64,000 nucleotides of DNA from Candidatus Woesearchaeota archaeon. GTDB taxonomy: Archaea; Nanobdellota; Nanobdellia; Woesearchaeales; JABIAG01. The notes beneath the pieces are model-generated. The model made no database searches. It was not told where the DNA came from and worked only from the letters and a program-made list of their open reading frames with translations. The DNA lies in contig JABIAG010000001.1 of NCBI GenBank assembly GCA_018653365.1, forward strand, positions 570,586 to 634,585, read 5' to 3'. Each line of letters opens with the position of its first letter. The stretch's first letter is position 1. Positions 18,133 to 25,896 of the stretch are shown here, piece after piece. The position numbers were made by a program, and so were the translations under genes.

Positions 18133-19083
18133 CTATTCTTGATAAAATACTTTGTTAACATTAACAGCCAACCCTTTTTCATTCTCTAACATTTTCTTAG
18201 AAGTTAATTTAGCAATTCCTAACGCAATCAACTCACCTTTTAATGTAAGTAATGCGATCTTTTGATCGGGCTCGATCTTGTCAGTTAACTTAACAATTCC
18301 CGGAATGTTTAGATCACTACCTGAAATCAAAGACGAGACTGCAGAATCAGAGACCCACACCTTGTGCATATGACGTACAGCATATTCAATAGGTTGAAGC
18401 ATGTTCTTCAACTTTGCATTCTTACCCTCTTTATAATAATGAAGTGCGTCAGCCAGGTCTTGCAAAGAAACAAGAGTGGATTCGTTAAAGTTGCCAACCT
18501 TAGTTCTTCTAAGTTGTTGCATATGAGCACCCGTACCTGCTTTCTGACCAAAATCATGAATGTACTTTCTTATGTAAGTACCTGCTTCGCAACCTATTCT
18601 AAAAAGCACATCTTGCCCTTTAATTTCTAAAATTTCAATATAATAAATAGTTCTAGGTCTTAATTGTCTTTTAATTGCAGATTTTATTGGGGGGAGCTGC
18701 ATAATCTTGCCAGTCATCTTTTTGAAAGTCTGTCTAATTTTACGTTCAGAAAGTTCGTCATGTAAATGCATTAACGCAACATACTCTTTTCCTGCAGGTA
18801 AAAGTGTTTGAACAATTCGAGTTGCTTTATCCAAAGCTATAGGAAGACAACCCGTAACTCCAGGATCAAGAGTGCCTGAATGCCCTGATTTAGTTATGCC
18901 CAGAATTTTTTGTACAAAAGCAGATACTTGATGAGACGTTGGACCCTTAGGTTTATCAATATTAATTATACTATACTTTATTCTTTTTTCTACAGAACGT
19001 TCTTCAGGTTTAATACCAAATTTACCCACTTCTTTAGTTCTAACCAATACATCCCGTTCAATATTCTCCAAAGGCAATTCCAT
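18133..19083 (-). CDS. cbf5: tRNA/rRNA pseudouridine synthase Cbf5
   Basis: Cbf5 is the catalytic subunit of H/ACA RNPs and can also make pseudouridine 55 in tRNA directly. The 316-residue protein has the archaeal N-terminus and the TruB catalytic core with HSGTLDPGVTGCLP (catalytic D73). Further motifs are KEYVALMHLH, GTYIRKYIHDFG and LRRTKVG. A C-terminal PUA domain follows (about 235-316; AVRHMHKVWVSDSAV, then LKGELIALGIAK). Partner proteins Nop10, Gar1 and L7Ae are not in this window. Confidence 0.94.
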   Translation of the reverse strand: MELPLENIERDVLVRTKEVGKFGIKPEERSVEKRIKYSIINIDKPKGPTSHQVSAFVQKILGITKSGHSGTLDPGVTGCLPIALDKATRIVQTLLPAGKEYVALMHLHDELSERKIRQTFKKMTGKIMQLPPIKSAIKRQLRPRTIYYIEILEIKGQDVLFRIGCEAGTYIRKYIHDFGQKAGTGAHMQQLRRTKVGNFNESTLVSLQDLADALHYYKEGKNAKLKNMLQPIEYAVRHMHKVWVSDSAVSSLISGSDLNIPGIVKLTDKIEPDQKIALLTLKGELIALGIAKLTSKKMLENEKGLAVNVNKVFYQE

Positions 19084-19163
19084 GATTTACTAAAAGATTG
19101 CACGTGTTTAATAAGTTTATGATTTTAGTAAAATTTATATACTATTTATTACAATAAAAAAGA

Positions 19164-19367
19164 ATGCTTTCAAGAATACTGAACATGAAACAACAACACC
19201 AAACTTTCTTTGGGATCATAATTCTATTCGCAATTATTGTTTTTTGGAGAGGAGTATTTGGATTATTAGATCAATACTTTATCCCAAATCATCAAGCAAT
19301 GAGTTTGTGGCTATCAGTAATTGTTGGATTGGTAATTCTTGTTGTCATGCATTATGCAGCTAAATAA
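19164..19367 (+). CDS. Small two-helix membrane protein, 67 aa
   Basis: Two transmembrane helices flank the loop VFGLLDQYFIPNH. Short proteins of this type with an FWRG...LLDxYxxPN pattern recur in DPANN genomes; function unknown. The TATA-like TTTATATACT lies about 27 nt before the ATG at 19164, favouring that start. An internal ATG at 19185 would give a 60-residue product. Confidence 0.62.
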   Translation: MLSRILNMKQQHQTFFGIIILFAIIVFWRGVFGLLDQYFIPNHQAMSLWLSVIVGLVILVVMHYAAK

Positions 19368-19740
19368 TCGATTGTAAACTTTTCAACGCACTTCTTAATA
19401 CAGGAATCGTACCTGGAGAAAAAATTCTAGACTGAACCATACAATAATCCTCATCAAAACCATCACGAGAGTACTCACCAAGAACAAAATTAGCTCGAAC
19501 AACCATACAAATACAATCCCACTCTTCAAGACTACTCTCAAGAATAGGTTCTTGTCCAGGAAGAGCATAACTAATCACCATTGCGTCCTTAAAATTAACT
19601 GAGGGTTTTCTATCAATAGAAATATGTTCATCTACAAAGCCATCAAGAGCCATTAAATCATCAGAAGAAACAACTCTTTGATCTAAGAACGTTCCAACAT
19701 ACCTTGCTGCCTCTCTAATGTGCTCGATAGTAACATTCAT
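19360..19740 (-). CDS. Protein of unknown function, 126 aa
   Basis: A soluble acidic protein with no recognised motif. The ATG at 19740 is chosen over an upstream start at 19755 because CTTTTTATTTGG sits about 25 nt before it, the usual leaderless spacing here. The 3' end overlaps the small membrane gene by 8 nt, tail to tail. Confidence 0.52.
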   Translation of the reverse strand: MNVTIEHIREAARYVGTFLDQRVVSSDDLMALDGFVDEHISIDRKPSVNFKDAMVISYALPGQEPILESSLEEWDCICMVVRANFVLGEYSRDGFDEDYCMVQSRIFSPGTIPVLRSALKSLQSII

Positions 19741-19778
19741 AACGAGAGTAATCACTTACCAAATAAAAAGATTTAGAA

Positions 19779-20228
19779 TTATTCTTTCTTTTCTTCTTTA
19801 ACAGCTTCTTTCTTAACTTCTTTTGCAGGCTCTTCTTTAGCTTTAGGTTCTTCTGTTTTAGCTTCTTTTGCAGGTTCTTCTTTTGCTTCTTTTACTGTAG
19901 CCTTAGAGTCTGCTTTAGGTTTTTCAGTTTTAGCTTTCTTAACATCATCTTTTTTGTTTGCTTCTAAAATAACACTAACCTTATCATCCTCTTTAGTAGC
20001 TAAAATTTTAACTCGAGGAGGAGGATTCTTTATTCCGTTTTTCCAAATAAGTTCATTAACATCTGCACCAATATTTATGTTGTCAGACTTCATGTGTTTA
20101 GCAATAAATTCCTTAAGAACTTTAACTGCTTTCTTAGATCGTTTATACTTAGAAGTTTTTAAAAAACCTCTTCGTAAAGGAACAGTATATAATCTTTCAA
20201 GTTTTTGGGTAGGAGTTTTTTTTGCCAT
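19779..20228 (-). CDS. rpl31e: 50S ribosomal protein L31e (eL31) with Lys/Glu-rich tail
   Basis: Residues 1-90 match L31e of the archaeal/eukaryotic large subunit (LERLYTVPLRRGFLK, KRSKKAVKVLKEFIAKHM, VNELIWKNGIKNPPPRVKI). The last 60 residues are a low-complexity extension of KEE/PAKE/KKEA blocks that ordinary L31e lacks. The ATG overlaps the L39e stop by one base (TAATG), and the order S19e-L39e-L31e forms one operon driven from the box at 20941-20952. Confidence 0.94.
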   Translation of the reverse strand: MAKKTPTQKLERLYTVPLRRGFLKTSKYKRSKKAVKVLKEFIAKHMKSDNINIGADVNELIWKNGIKNPPPRVKILATKEDDKVSVILEANKKDDVKKAKTEKPKADSKATVKEAKEEPAKEAKTEEPKAKEEPAKEVKKEAVKEEKKE

Positions 20229-20401
20229 TATGCTTTAGTTCTACTTCTCCTCCAATTTCTTTTAATATCAGTGTGTCTTCCAGGATGAACCCTTCTTCCA
20301 ACACCATAAATTTTAGGAATAATCCAAAAAGGAGCCCATTTAGTTTGTCTGCCTTTCTTAATTAAACGTTTTTTTCTTGAAAGATGAATGTAACGTGCCA
20401 T
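20228..20401 (-). CDS. rpl39e: 50S ribosomal protein L39e (eL39)
   Basis: A 57-residue very basic protein reading MARYIHLSRKKRLIKKGRQ... and ending ...RNWRRSRTKA, with WAPFWI and GRRVHPGRHTDIKRNWRR. It is the exit-tunnel protein that lines the ribosomal polypeptide tunnel. It begins directly after the S19e stop (TAAATG) and ends in a one-base overlap with the L31e start, so all three are one translationally linked operon. Confidence 0.95.
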   Translation of the reverse strand: MARYIHLSRKKRLIKKGRQTKWAPFWIIPKIYGVGRRVHPGRHTDIKRNWRRSRTKA

Positions 20402-20920
20402 TTACTCCTTAACCTCTTTAACTTCTTCTTTAACAGGTTCTGCTTTTGGAGCTTCTTTTACTGCTTCTTTCTTAACTTCTTTAACAGGAGCTTCTTTAAC
20501 AGCTTTAAAACCTACAATTTTGTTTAAAAGCTTTTTACCTTCAGCAGAAACCATTCTACCTTTGTGTTTGCCTTTTTCTTCTTTTTTAACAAGACCTGCA
20601 GCCTCTAATTGTTGTAAAGATTTACGAATAATAGAACCAGATCCATCAAAATGGTGTTCAGGTTTAACCCCTCGATTCTTTCTACCACCATATTTAACTC
20701 TTAATTTGTTAGTTCCAACAGGACCAAGTCTAAAAACACTTCTTAAAATTGCAGCAACTCGGATATACCACCAATCATCTCTAACAGGAGGCAGTTCTTT
20801 ATGAACACCAGTTTTGCAAAATTTAGCCCATTCAGGAGCAGAAATTTCTTTGAAACTTTTAAGCTCTACAGCTAAGTTTTCAATAAATTCATTAACCTCA
20901 GTACTATATATCTTACTCAT
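20402..20920 (-). CDS. rps19e: 30S ribosomal protein S19e (eS19) with Lys/Glu-rich tail
   Basis: A 172-residue protein. The winged-helix S19e core covers about 1-135 (APEWAKFCKTGVHKELPP, DDWWYIRVAAILRSVF, YGGRKNRGVKPEHHFDGSGSIIRKSLQQLEAAG). A tail of about 35 residues has PVKE and KKEAVKE repeats like those on L31e and S3Ae. The ATG at 20920 is set by homology and by a TATA box about 27 nt upstream; longer upstream starts are not supported. Confidence 0.94.
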   Translation of the reverse strand: MSKIYSTEVNEFIENLAVELKSFKEISAPEWAKFCKTGVHKELPPVRDDWWYIRVAAILRSVFRLGPVGTNKLRVKYGGRKNRGVKPEHHFDGSGSIIRKSLQQLEAAGLVKKEEKGKHKGRMVSAEGKKLLNKIVGFKAVKEAPVKEVKKEAVKEAPKAEPVKEEVKEVKE

Positions 20921-20940
20921 GATTCTGAGGAGAAATAAGT

Positions 20941-20952
20941 GCTTTATAAAGT
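20941..20952 (-). promoter_or_regulatory. TATA box of the S19e-L39e-L31e operon
   Basis: Read on the minus strand this is AACTTTATAAAGC, centred about 27 nt before the S19e ATG, with no Shine-Dalgarno in between. It predicts a leaderless operon mRNA. Confidence 0.55.
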
Positions 20953-21080
20953 TTTCGCCGAAACCTTTATGCGTAGAACAAAGCAGACAAATAAACATCA
21001 AATCTTTAACTAATTAAAACAGACGTGTTTAACTAATCCGACACCAAACATTTTTATACTACCAAACACTCTTTAGTTCT

Positions 21081-21584
21081 ATGGGTCACGCAATTAATGT
21101 AATATTTGGAATTGCAATAGCAATAATTGTGTACTTAGTTATAATCTTAGGAATAAAAGCTTTCTATCCAGAACCAGAATATTTAGACTTCTGTGAAGAA
21201 TACAGAGACGTTATAAGTCCCTTAGCAATTGAAGAGTGTGAAGGCAACCTAACCGTACAAGAGTGTCGAACTCTGGCAAGAGAAAAGGAAATAGATAACA
21301 GAGATAATTGTCACAAACCATATCAAAAAGCAAGAGAGAGTTATAATAGAAACTTATTCTTAATTACAATGATAATTGGTTTAATACTAATTGTAACTTC
21401 TTTGTTTACGCTAGGCATGATCAATATTAGTTCAGGATTAATCATGGCATCCGTTGTTTTAATAGTATATGGCTTTATAAGAGGATGGGATAGTGCAAAT
21501 GACATACTCAAATTCGTTTTTGCACTCGCAGATGCAGTAATCATAATTGCATTTGCAGTCATGCTAAACAAAAGAAAAAAGTAG
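21081..21584 (+). CDS. Membrane protein of unknown function with Cys-containing external loop, 167 aa
   Basis: One N-terminal membrane helix (about 5-27) is followed by a charged loop with four cysteines (DFCEEY, EECEGN, QECRT, DNCHK), then three more helices (about 95-160). The loop probably faces outside and carries two disulfides. The gene at 25124-25864 has a similar build with a longer loop. CATTTTTATACTA lies about 25 nt before the ATG. The role is unknown. Confidence 0.6.
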   Translation: MGHAINVIFGIAIAIIVYLVIILGIKAFYPEPEYLDFCEEYRDVISPLAIEECEGNLTVQECRTLAREKEIDNRDNCHKPYQKARESYNRNLFLITMIIGLILIVTSLFTLGMINISSGLIMASVVLIVYGFIRGWDSANDILKFVFALADAVIIIAFAVMLNKRKK

Positions 21585-21593
21585 AAAGGTTTA

Positions 21594-21683
21594 AACAACA
21601 TCACTTCGTTCTGAGCTCATTACATGAACAACATCACTTCGTTCTGAGCTCATTACATGAACAACATCACTTCGTTCTGAGCT
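21594..21683. repeat. Tandem 33-bp direct repeat, 2.7 copies
   Basis: Two perfect 33-bp units (21594-21626 and 21627-21659), starting AACAACATCACTTCGTTCTG, are followed by 24 bases of a third. There are no spacers, so it is not CRISPR. Each unit contains a weak GCTT/GAGC-type stem. Related cores occur at 24834-24850 and, inverted, at 28135-28148. It lies between two genes, just upstream of the esterase promoter. Confidence 0.9.
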
Positions 21684-21729
21684 TAAACTTTAGGGAAAAG
21701 TTTAAATAAACAATTCTTAACCACTAACT

Positions 21730-22584
21730 ATGTTATTAGAAACAGTATTCATTGGGATAGTAACTGCCTACTTACACAAAAAAGTAAAATTCTACTTAAT
21801 AAAAAAGAAAAAATGGGACAATGCCATAATGAATGGTGCTGAACCCTTCTTCATAGACAATAAGAGCAAAACAGGGATATTGCTACTACATGGATTCACA
21901 AGCACGCCCCAAGAAGTAAAAGGAATTGGTGAATACCTAGCAAAAAAAGGCCTTACAATATATGCCCCCCTACTAACAGGACACGGAACACACATCTTTG
22001 ACCTAGCAACAACAAAACGACAAGACTGGGAAAAATCAACAATCAAAGCATTCAACAGACTAAAAAAGAAAGCAGAAAACATTTTTGTAATCGGAAGCTC
22101 AATGGGAGGAAACCTCGCAATAAAATTAGCCAACCAAAAAAAAGTGAAAGGCCTAATCTTACTTGGAACACCAATGTTCTTCAAAAGCGAACTAACCAAA
22201 AAAATAATGCTAAAAGGAATGAGCCTCTTCAAAAACTTTGTAAAGAAAAAACATGACAAAAGAGCAAAAAGAGCAATAAAGAAAAAAGTACACTACATGC
22301 ACGTACCAATAAAAGCACTAAAAGAACTAGCAAAAGTAATACAAGAATCAGAAGACCTACTCCCAAATACAAAAGTGCCCGCATTAGTAATGCAATCAGC
22401 AACAGATCAAATACTAACCAATGAAAACGCAGAACTAATTTATAACCGATTAGGAAGCAAAATAAAAGAAAAAGAATTTATACCAGACTCATATCATGTT
22501 TTCTGTTTAGATAAAAATAAAGAAATAGCATTCAAAAAAATAAATGAATTTATTAAAAAAATTAGTTCTTTAAAGCATCAATAA
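21730..22584 (+). CDS. Alpha/beta hydrolase, carboxylesterase/monoacylglycerol lipase type
   Basis: A 284-residue serine hydrolase. Motifs in order are LLLHGFTSTPQEV (oxyanion loop), LLTGHGTH, the nucleophile elbow VIGSSMGGN, and LVMQSATDQIL carrying the acid. DSYHVFCLDKN follows with the catalytic His. This pattern fits bacterial and archaeal short-chain esterases of the Est30 kind. The N-terminal 20 residues are hydrophobic and may attach it to the membrane. AGTTTAAATAA lies about 28 nt upstream of the ATG. It converges on a small membrane protein, sharing 23 nt. Confidence 0.82.
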   Translation: MLLETVFIGIVTAYLHKKVKFYLIKKKKWDNAIMNGAEPFFIDNKSKTGILLLHGFTSTPQEVKGIGEYLAKKGLTIYAPLLTGHGTHIFDLATTKRQDWEKSTIKAFNRLKKKAENIFVIGSSMGGNLAIKLANQKKVKGLILLGTPMFFKSELTKKIMLKGMSLFKNFVKKKHDKRAKRAIKKKVHYMHVPIKALKELAKVIQESEDLLPNTKVPALVMQSATDQILTNENAELIYNRLGSKIKEKEFIPDSYHVFCLDKNKEIAFKKINEFIKKISSLKHQ

Positions 22585-22822
22585 CTAAACTGATTACTTT
22601 ATACCTTTTGACTTGCCATAAAACCCAAAGTACAACAAGCATGAAAAAGATTGCAAATGTCAAAGCAACACCATAATACTTCTTCAGATATGCACGCTGT
22701 TTATCCAGATTTTTATTAAGATCGGAAATTTTAGTATTCAAATCTTTCATACCATACAAAGTCTCACCACTATCATCCTTATACGTTAGTGGTTTTGATG
22801 TTTCATGTTGTTCGTCTGACAT
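22562..22822 (-). CDS. Small membrane protein with coiled-coil segment, 86 aa
   Basis: A cytoplasmic N-terminus with a short heptad-like stretch (LNTKISDLNKNLDKQRAYLKK, about 27-47) precedes one transmembrane helix (about 49-70). The start is well marked by GGAGGG at 22829-22834, six nt before the ATG. No function can be assigned. Confidence 0.6.
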   Translation of the reverse strand: MSDEQHETSKPLTYKDDSGETLYGMKDLNTKISDLNKNLDKQRAYLKKYYGVALTFAIFFMLVVLWVLWQVKRYKVISLVIDALKN

Positions 22823-22911
22823 TTTGATCCCTCCAATACCAAGAAATAACAGGTAGTTTAAAAATATTTCGAGTTATGAAGAAACACCAAGATAATAGGT
22901 GGCGTGAAAAA

Positions 22912-23012
22912 TAGCGGAGGGTGGATTTGAATACGGCAATGGTCACGCCAACCATTTCCACCGACCTCCGGGTTATGAGCCCGACGAGCACTCCTGCCTG
23001 CTCCACTCCGCT
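22912..23012 (-). tRNA. Initiator tRNA-Met (CAT) with apparent 26-nt intron in the T arm
   Basis: The gene reads AGCGGAG-TG-GAGC...GCTC-G-TCGGG-CTCATAA-CCCGG-AGGTC-GGTGG, then TTCAAAT-CCACC-CTCCGCT-A. The A1-U72 pair and three G-C pairs next to the CAU loop are initiator hallmarks. The anticodon is at 22975-22977. Between GGTGG and TTCAAAT there are 26 extra bases (22932-22957) forming a 6-bp AATGGT/ACCATT hairpin. Removing them gives a standard 75-nt tRNA. CCA is not encoded. A TATA box lies at 23033-23043. Confidence 0.85.
22932..22957 (-). other. Putative tRNA intron at position 53/54 of initiator tRNA-Met
   Basis: Twenty-six nt inserted between the T-stem 5' strand and the T-loop, with an internal AATGGT/ACCATT hairpin and a TGGCGTG loop. 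The boundaries are fixed to within about one base by the need for a 7-nt TTCAAAT loop. Archaeal splicing endonuclease recognising a relaxed bulge-helix-bulge could remove it. Confidence 0.7.
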
Positions 23013-23032
23013 AATAAGAAGAAAAAGAAGTT

Positions 23033-23043
23033 AATTTATAAAC
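23033..23043 (-). promoter_or_regulatory. TATA-like box of initiator tRNA gene
   Basis: On the minus strand AGTTTATAAATTAA is centred about 26 nt before the first base of the tRNA, the standard archaeal spacing. Confidence 0.5.
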
Positions 23044-23055
23044 TTTATCATAGAA

Positions 23056-23547
23056 CTAATAATCAACACTCAAACCCTTCTTGATCCTCTTGAAAATCAT
23101 AGCAGGTTCTTCACGCACGTTAGACTTCATTAACAAAACATTCAAAGGAATTACTGAAACCAATTCCCAACCATCTTCACCCATACGATTAATAACCTTC
23201 TCAAATTTTTCAATAGTAACATTACTTCTTGAAACATCATTAGGATCGGCAGAAATTTTAACAACTTTAAACTCCCAATTACCCGCACCAGAAGTTGACG
23301 AAGGAACAGAAACAGGTTCTGCAACAGGAGGATCTGCAGGAATTGAAACATGTGCATATTCTCTTTGTTCTTGAACAGGCGGGGCTTGTGGAGGGGTGTC
23401 TTTTAATTCAACATACTCACCATCAGACTTCTTTTTCTCATCCCGTTTTCTCCTAACACAACTAGTACAATACATTTCACCATCTTCGGTGTAATATATT
23501 TTTTCGAGAAGACCAAACTTTTTTTCACATTCCTTACAAATTTTCAT
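23056..23547 (-). CDS. Zinc-finger plus DUF4177-like domain protein, 163 aa
   Basis: The N-terminus has a four-Cys, LIM-like zinc site (MKICKECEKKFG, then MYCTSCVRRKR, about 4-36). A Pro/Val-rich linker follows. The C-terminal domain (about 90-160; NWEFKVVKIS..., GEDGWELVSVIPL, AMIFKRIKKG) matches the small DUF4177 fold, in which a two-layer beta sheet carries the GWELV motif. The function of such proteins is not known; zinc-ribbon plus DUF4177 suggests a scaffold or nucleic-acid role. The ATG is at 23547. Confidence 0.62.
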   Translation of the reverse strand: MKICKECEKKFGLLEKIYYTEDGEMYCTSCVRRKRDEKKKSDGEYVELKDTPPQAPPVQEQREYAHVSIPADPPVAEPVSVPSSTSGAGNWEFKVVKISADPNDVSRSNVTIEKFEKVINRMGEDGWELVSVIPLNVLLMKSNVREEPAMIFKRIKKGLSVDY

Positions 23548-23662
23548 GATCTGAAATTGAATCCAGGGTATATAAATATATTTGTAGTAGAGTAAATAGT
23601 TTAGAGTCCATACAAACTAAAGAATAGAAAAGAATAAAAAGCCATATTAACAAAAAACTACC

Positions 23663-24307
23663 ATGTACAGGGTAAAAAGGAATAATGTAATAAAGTTTTG
23701 GTTCATTACAATAATAATTCTAATTATACTAGGAACTATTCTTCCACTAAAACCAACCGCGGTTACCGTGGCTGAAGAATATACTGAACTCGAAGAGATA
23801 ACAAAACAAATTCCAGAAAACGTAACCGAAGAAGTAGAACAGGAAGTAACACTAACCAATTCAAGTTCGGAATATGTTAATGTAGACTATGAAATAATTC
23901 TTGATGGTGAATTATACCGAACAACAGATGATGATTTAGACTATGCAAACCAGGATTACCTGCTTACAGTTGATGAAAGGATAACTTACTGTACCGAATT
24001 CGAATACGAATTCAAAAAAGATTCCAGACTAGTAAATACTGATGACCAAGAACTATGTTTAAACAATACCCGAATAAAAGACTTTACACTAACCGAATTA
24101 TATGTTGGAAGTTTAAACGACCACTATTTCAAAGTTGAATTTACAAAGAAACCAAAAAAGCTAGTTGCAGGCAGTGGTGAGTATACAGAAATCAGATTAG
24201 AAAACATGACAGTAACAAAATACACTAACGTAACAGAATTTGTGGATGTAACAAAAACACGAAACGTTGAAAAGATAGAATGGCAATGGTTCTGGGCTTT
24301 TAGATAA
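23663..24307 (+). CDS. Single-pass extracytoplasmic protein, 214 aa
   Basis: A hydrophobic anchor at about 10-32 is followed by an acidic, Thr/Asn-rich extracytoplasmic part. This has several potential N-glycosylation sites (NVT, NSSS, NMT, NVT) and two cysteines (YCTEF, ELCLN). Beta-rich surface protein of unknown family. Confidence 0.55.
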   Translation: MYRVKRNNVIKFWFITIIILIILGTILPLKPTAVTVAEEYTELEEITKQIPENVTEEVEQEVTLTNSSSEYVNVDYEIILDGELYRTTDDDLDYANQDYLLTVDERITYCTEFEYEFKKDSRLVNTDDQELCLNNTRIKDFTLTELYVGSLNDHYFKVEFTKKPKKLVAGSGEYTEIRLENMTVTKYTNVTEFVDVTKTRNVEKIEWQWFWAFR

Positions 24308-24342
24308 CTTTTTAAAAGAATTAACATTTTTTATTCTACGGG

Positions 24343-24606
24343 ATGACAAATCAAGTTTACTGGCAAACAGTTCTAAGACCGTACTTAAACACTGCTTTAC
24401 CCAATAGTACAGCAAAAGAATGGTTATTAGCTGCATCAACAGCACAAGAAATGCAATGGGAAAGATACCAGCAAGTATTAAGCTCATTTGCAATGAGAGT
24501 CCCATTACATGAAGCCTTAGATGCATTCAGAAATAAAGTACCTGCGTCTGCCTTCAGAGACAACCTGAATAGAAGAAGAGAGAGATTAAAAACACATTCT
24601 GAGTGA
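24343..24606 (+). CDS. Small helical protein of unknown function, 87 aa
   Basis: A soluble, mostly helical product with basic C-terminal residues (RDNLNRRRERLKTHSE). CTTTTTAAAAGAA about 30 nt before the ATG is a plausible TATA element. There is no recognised motif. Confidence 0.5.
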   Translation: MTNQVYWQTVLRPYLNTALPNSTAKEWLLAASTAQEMQWERYQQVLSSFAMRVPLHEALDAFRNKVPASAFRDNLNRRRERLKTHSE

Positions 24607-24644
24607 ATATTCTAAGGATATAGTTCGAACATAAAAGAAAAATA

Positions 24645-24768
24645 CGCCACGGACGAGATTTGAACTCGTATGTCCCGGAGGACACAAGATATCTGCGGTA
24701 TTGAGTAGGTTCATAAGAACTTACAGTTCATAGCAATCTTGCGCAATACCAGATTATGCGACCGTGGC
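24645..24768 (-). tRNA. tRNA-Ser (GCT) with 40-nt intron at 37/38
   Basis: The acceptor GCCACGG pairs with CCGTGGC, and the discriminator is G. The T arm is ACGAG-TTCAAAT-CTCGT, and the long variable arm TGTCCTCCGGGACA marks a class II tRNA. The anticodon stem CAAGA/TCTTG encloses TTGCTA and A38, giving anticodon GCT (24732-24734). Bases 24691-24730 form an intron at the canonical 37/38 position. The mature length is 84 nt without CCA. Confidence 0.88.
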
Positions 24769-24790
24769 ATGCTAAAAAGAGGTGATGATT

Positions 24791-24802
24791 TGTTTATAAA
24801 TT
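24791..24802 (-). promoter_or_regulatory. TATA-like box of tRNA-Ser gene
   Basis: On the minus strand AATTTATAAACA is centred about 28 nt upstream of the tRNA 5' end. Confidence 0.45.
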
Positions 24803-24833
24803 TTGTTAAACTCAAGGGAAAGAAATACACAAT

Positions 24834-24850
24834 ATCGCTTCGTTCTTAGC
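24834..24850. repeat. Dispersed copy of the 33-bp repeat core
   Basis: ATCGCTTCGTTCTTAGC matches ATCACTTCGTTCTGAGC of the tandem array at 21594-21683 at all but two positions. It lies between tRNA-Ser and the second ferredoxin. Confidence 0.55.
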
Positions 24851-24899
24851 ATAACTTCAGAGAAAAAGTTATAAATGATTAAATTATTAAAACAATACC

Positions 24900-25127
24900 A
24901 TGACAGTAAAATTAATACATGACAAACATAACTGCATAAATTGCGGAGCATGCTTAGGAAGCAGTGAATTCACAATGGATGACGCAGGAGTAAACTTAAC
25001 AGAAGTTAAGTATGAAAAGAACGAAGAAGATAAAACAATAATCGGGAAGAAAGAAACAAAAACCACTCCTGAACTAGAACAAGCAATTGAAATATGTCCC
25101 GTACAATGCATTAGACTAGAAGAATGA
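24900..25127 (+). CDS. Single-cluster ferredoxin, 75 aa
   Basis: A small acidic electron carrier. Cluster ligands are C12-x2-C15-x2-C18 near the N-terminus and a C-terminal ICPVQCI, the pattern of monocluster [4Fe-4S] or [3Fe-4S] ferredoxins. A charged 30-residue insert (VKYEKNEEDKTIIGKKETK) separates the two halves. Its stop overlaps the start of the next membrane protein (ATGA), so the two are co-translated and may work together. Confidence 0.82.
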   Translation: MTVKLIHDKHNCINCGACLGSSEFTMDDAGVNLTEVKYEKNEEDKTIIGKKETKTTPELEQAIEICPVQCIRLEE

Positions 25128-25864
25128 TAAACACTTTACGAAGACTAAGATTTTCAGCAATTCTGGCATTATTTGTTATAATGTTATCGCTAACATTAAT
25201 CGTATTTGCACTAGAAAACTTCACAAAAGAAGAAGTACTAAAAGAATACCTTGTAGACTATTCTCTAACCCAAGTCGGAGATGCAGAAGATCTAAAAGAA
25301 TTACATGATGAACACCAAACAAATTGTGAAGCAGGAGCACTAGAACAAAACGTGGCGTTTCGTGATGGCAATAAAACAATTGAGTGCAGCAAGGTACTAT
25401 CCTCAACAAGAGAGGCATATCCAAGAATTCTAATAAAAGAATTTGTTTTCAAAGAGGTTTATGAAAAGAAATTTCCCTGTACTTTTTTACAGTGTTTAAC
25501 ACAAAAGGAAACAATGACCATCATAATAAGTAGAGAGGGACATTACTTTCTAAATAACATAAAGACGTTTTTAGTTATTGGAACGCTAATAATTGCATTA
25601 TTAGTCGCTGTTCTTTCTGAAACCGTTTCTGCAGGGTTAAAAAGCATCGGTATGCCTTTATTCTTAGTTGGAGGGGGATACGCACTATCTTATTTTTATC
25701 CCTTAAGTGGATTCTTAGTAAAAGATCCAACCCTTGACGCAATTAAAACATCACAAACACTACTACGTCCAATATTAATTGCATCATTCATTATGGGAAC
25801 AATTGGCTTAATAATGGTGATTGTGGGCCTTATAACTAAATTCAAAAATAAGAAAATAGAGTAA
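25124..25864 (+). CDS. Membrane protein with Cys-containing loop, 246 aa, coupled to ferredoxin
   Basis: One N-terminal helix (about 10-32) is followed by a loop of about 110 residues with cysteines (TNCEAG, IECSK, PCTFLQC), then three C-terminal helices (about 143-240). The layout is like the 167-residue protein at 21081-21584. It starts within the ferredoxin stop codon, hinting at a membrane redox partner, but no haem or quinone motif is visible. It sits upstream of hisS. Confidence 0.6.
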   Translation: MINTLRRLRFSAILALFVIMLSLTLIVFALENFTKEEVLKEYLVDYSLTQVGDAEDLKELHDEHQTNCEAGALEQNVAFRDGNKTIECSKVLSSTREAYPRILIKEFVFKEVYEKKFPCTFLQCLTQKETMTIIISREGHYFLNNIKTFLVIGTLIIALLVAVLSETVSAGLKSIGMPLFLVGGGYALSYFYPLSGFLVKDPTLDAIKTSQTLLRPILIASFIMGTIGLIMVIVGLITKFKNKKIE

Positions 25865-25896
25865 AGTTTTTATAGTTACTATCACTTCTAATACTC

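Noticed and set aside
21594..21683. CRISPR array
   Set aside because: The 33-bp units abut with no spacers, and no cas gene is in the window.
22912..23012. Initiator tRNA gene as a class II tRNA with a long variable arm
   Set aside because: The extra hairpin lies after the T-stem 5' strand; bases before TTCAAAT do not pair with CCACC otherwise, so a long variable arm gives no valid T arm.
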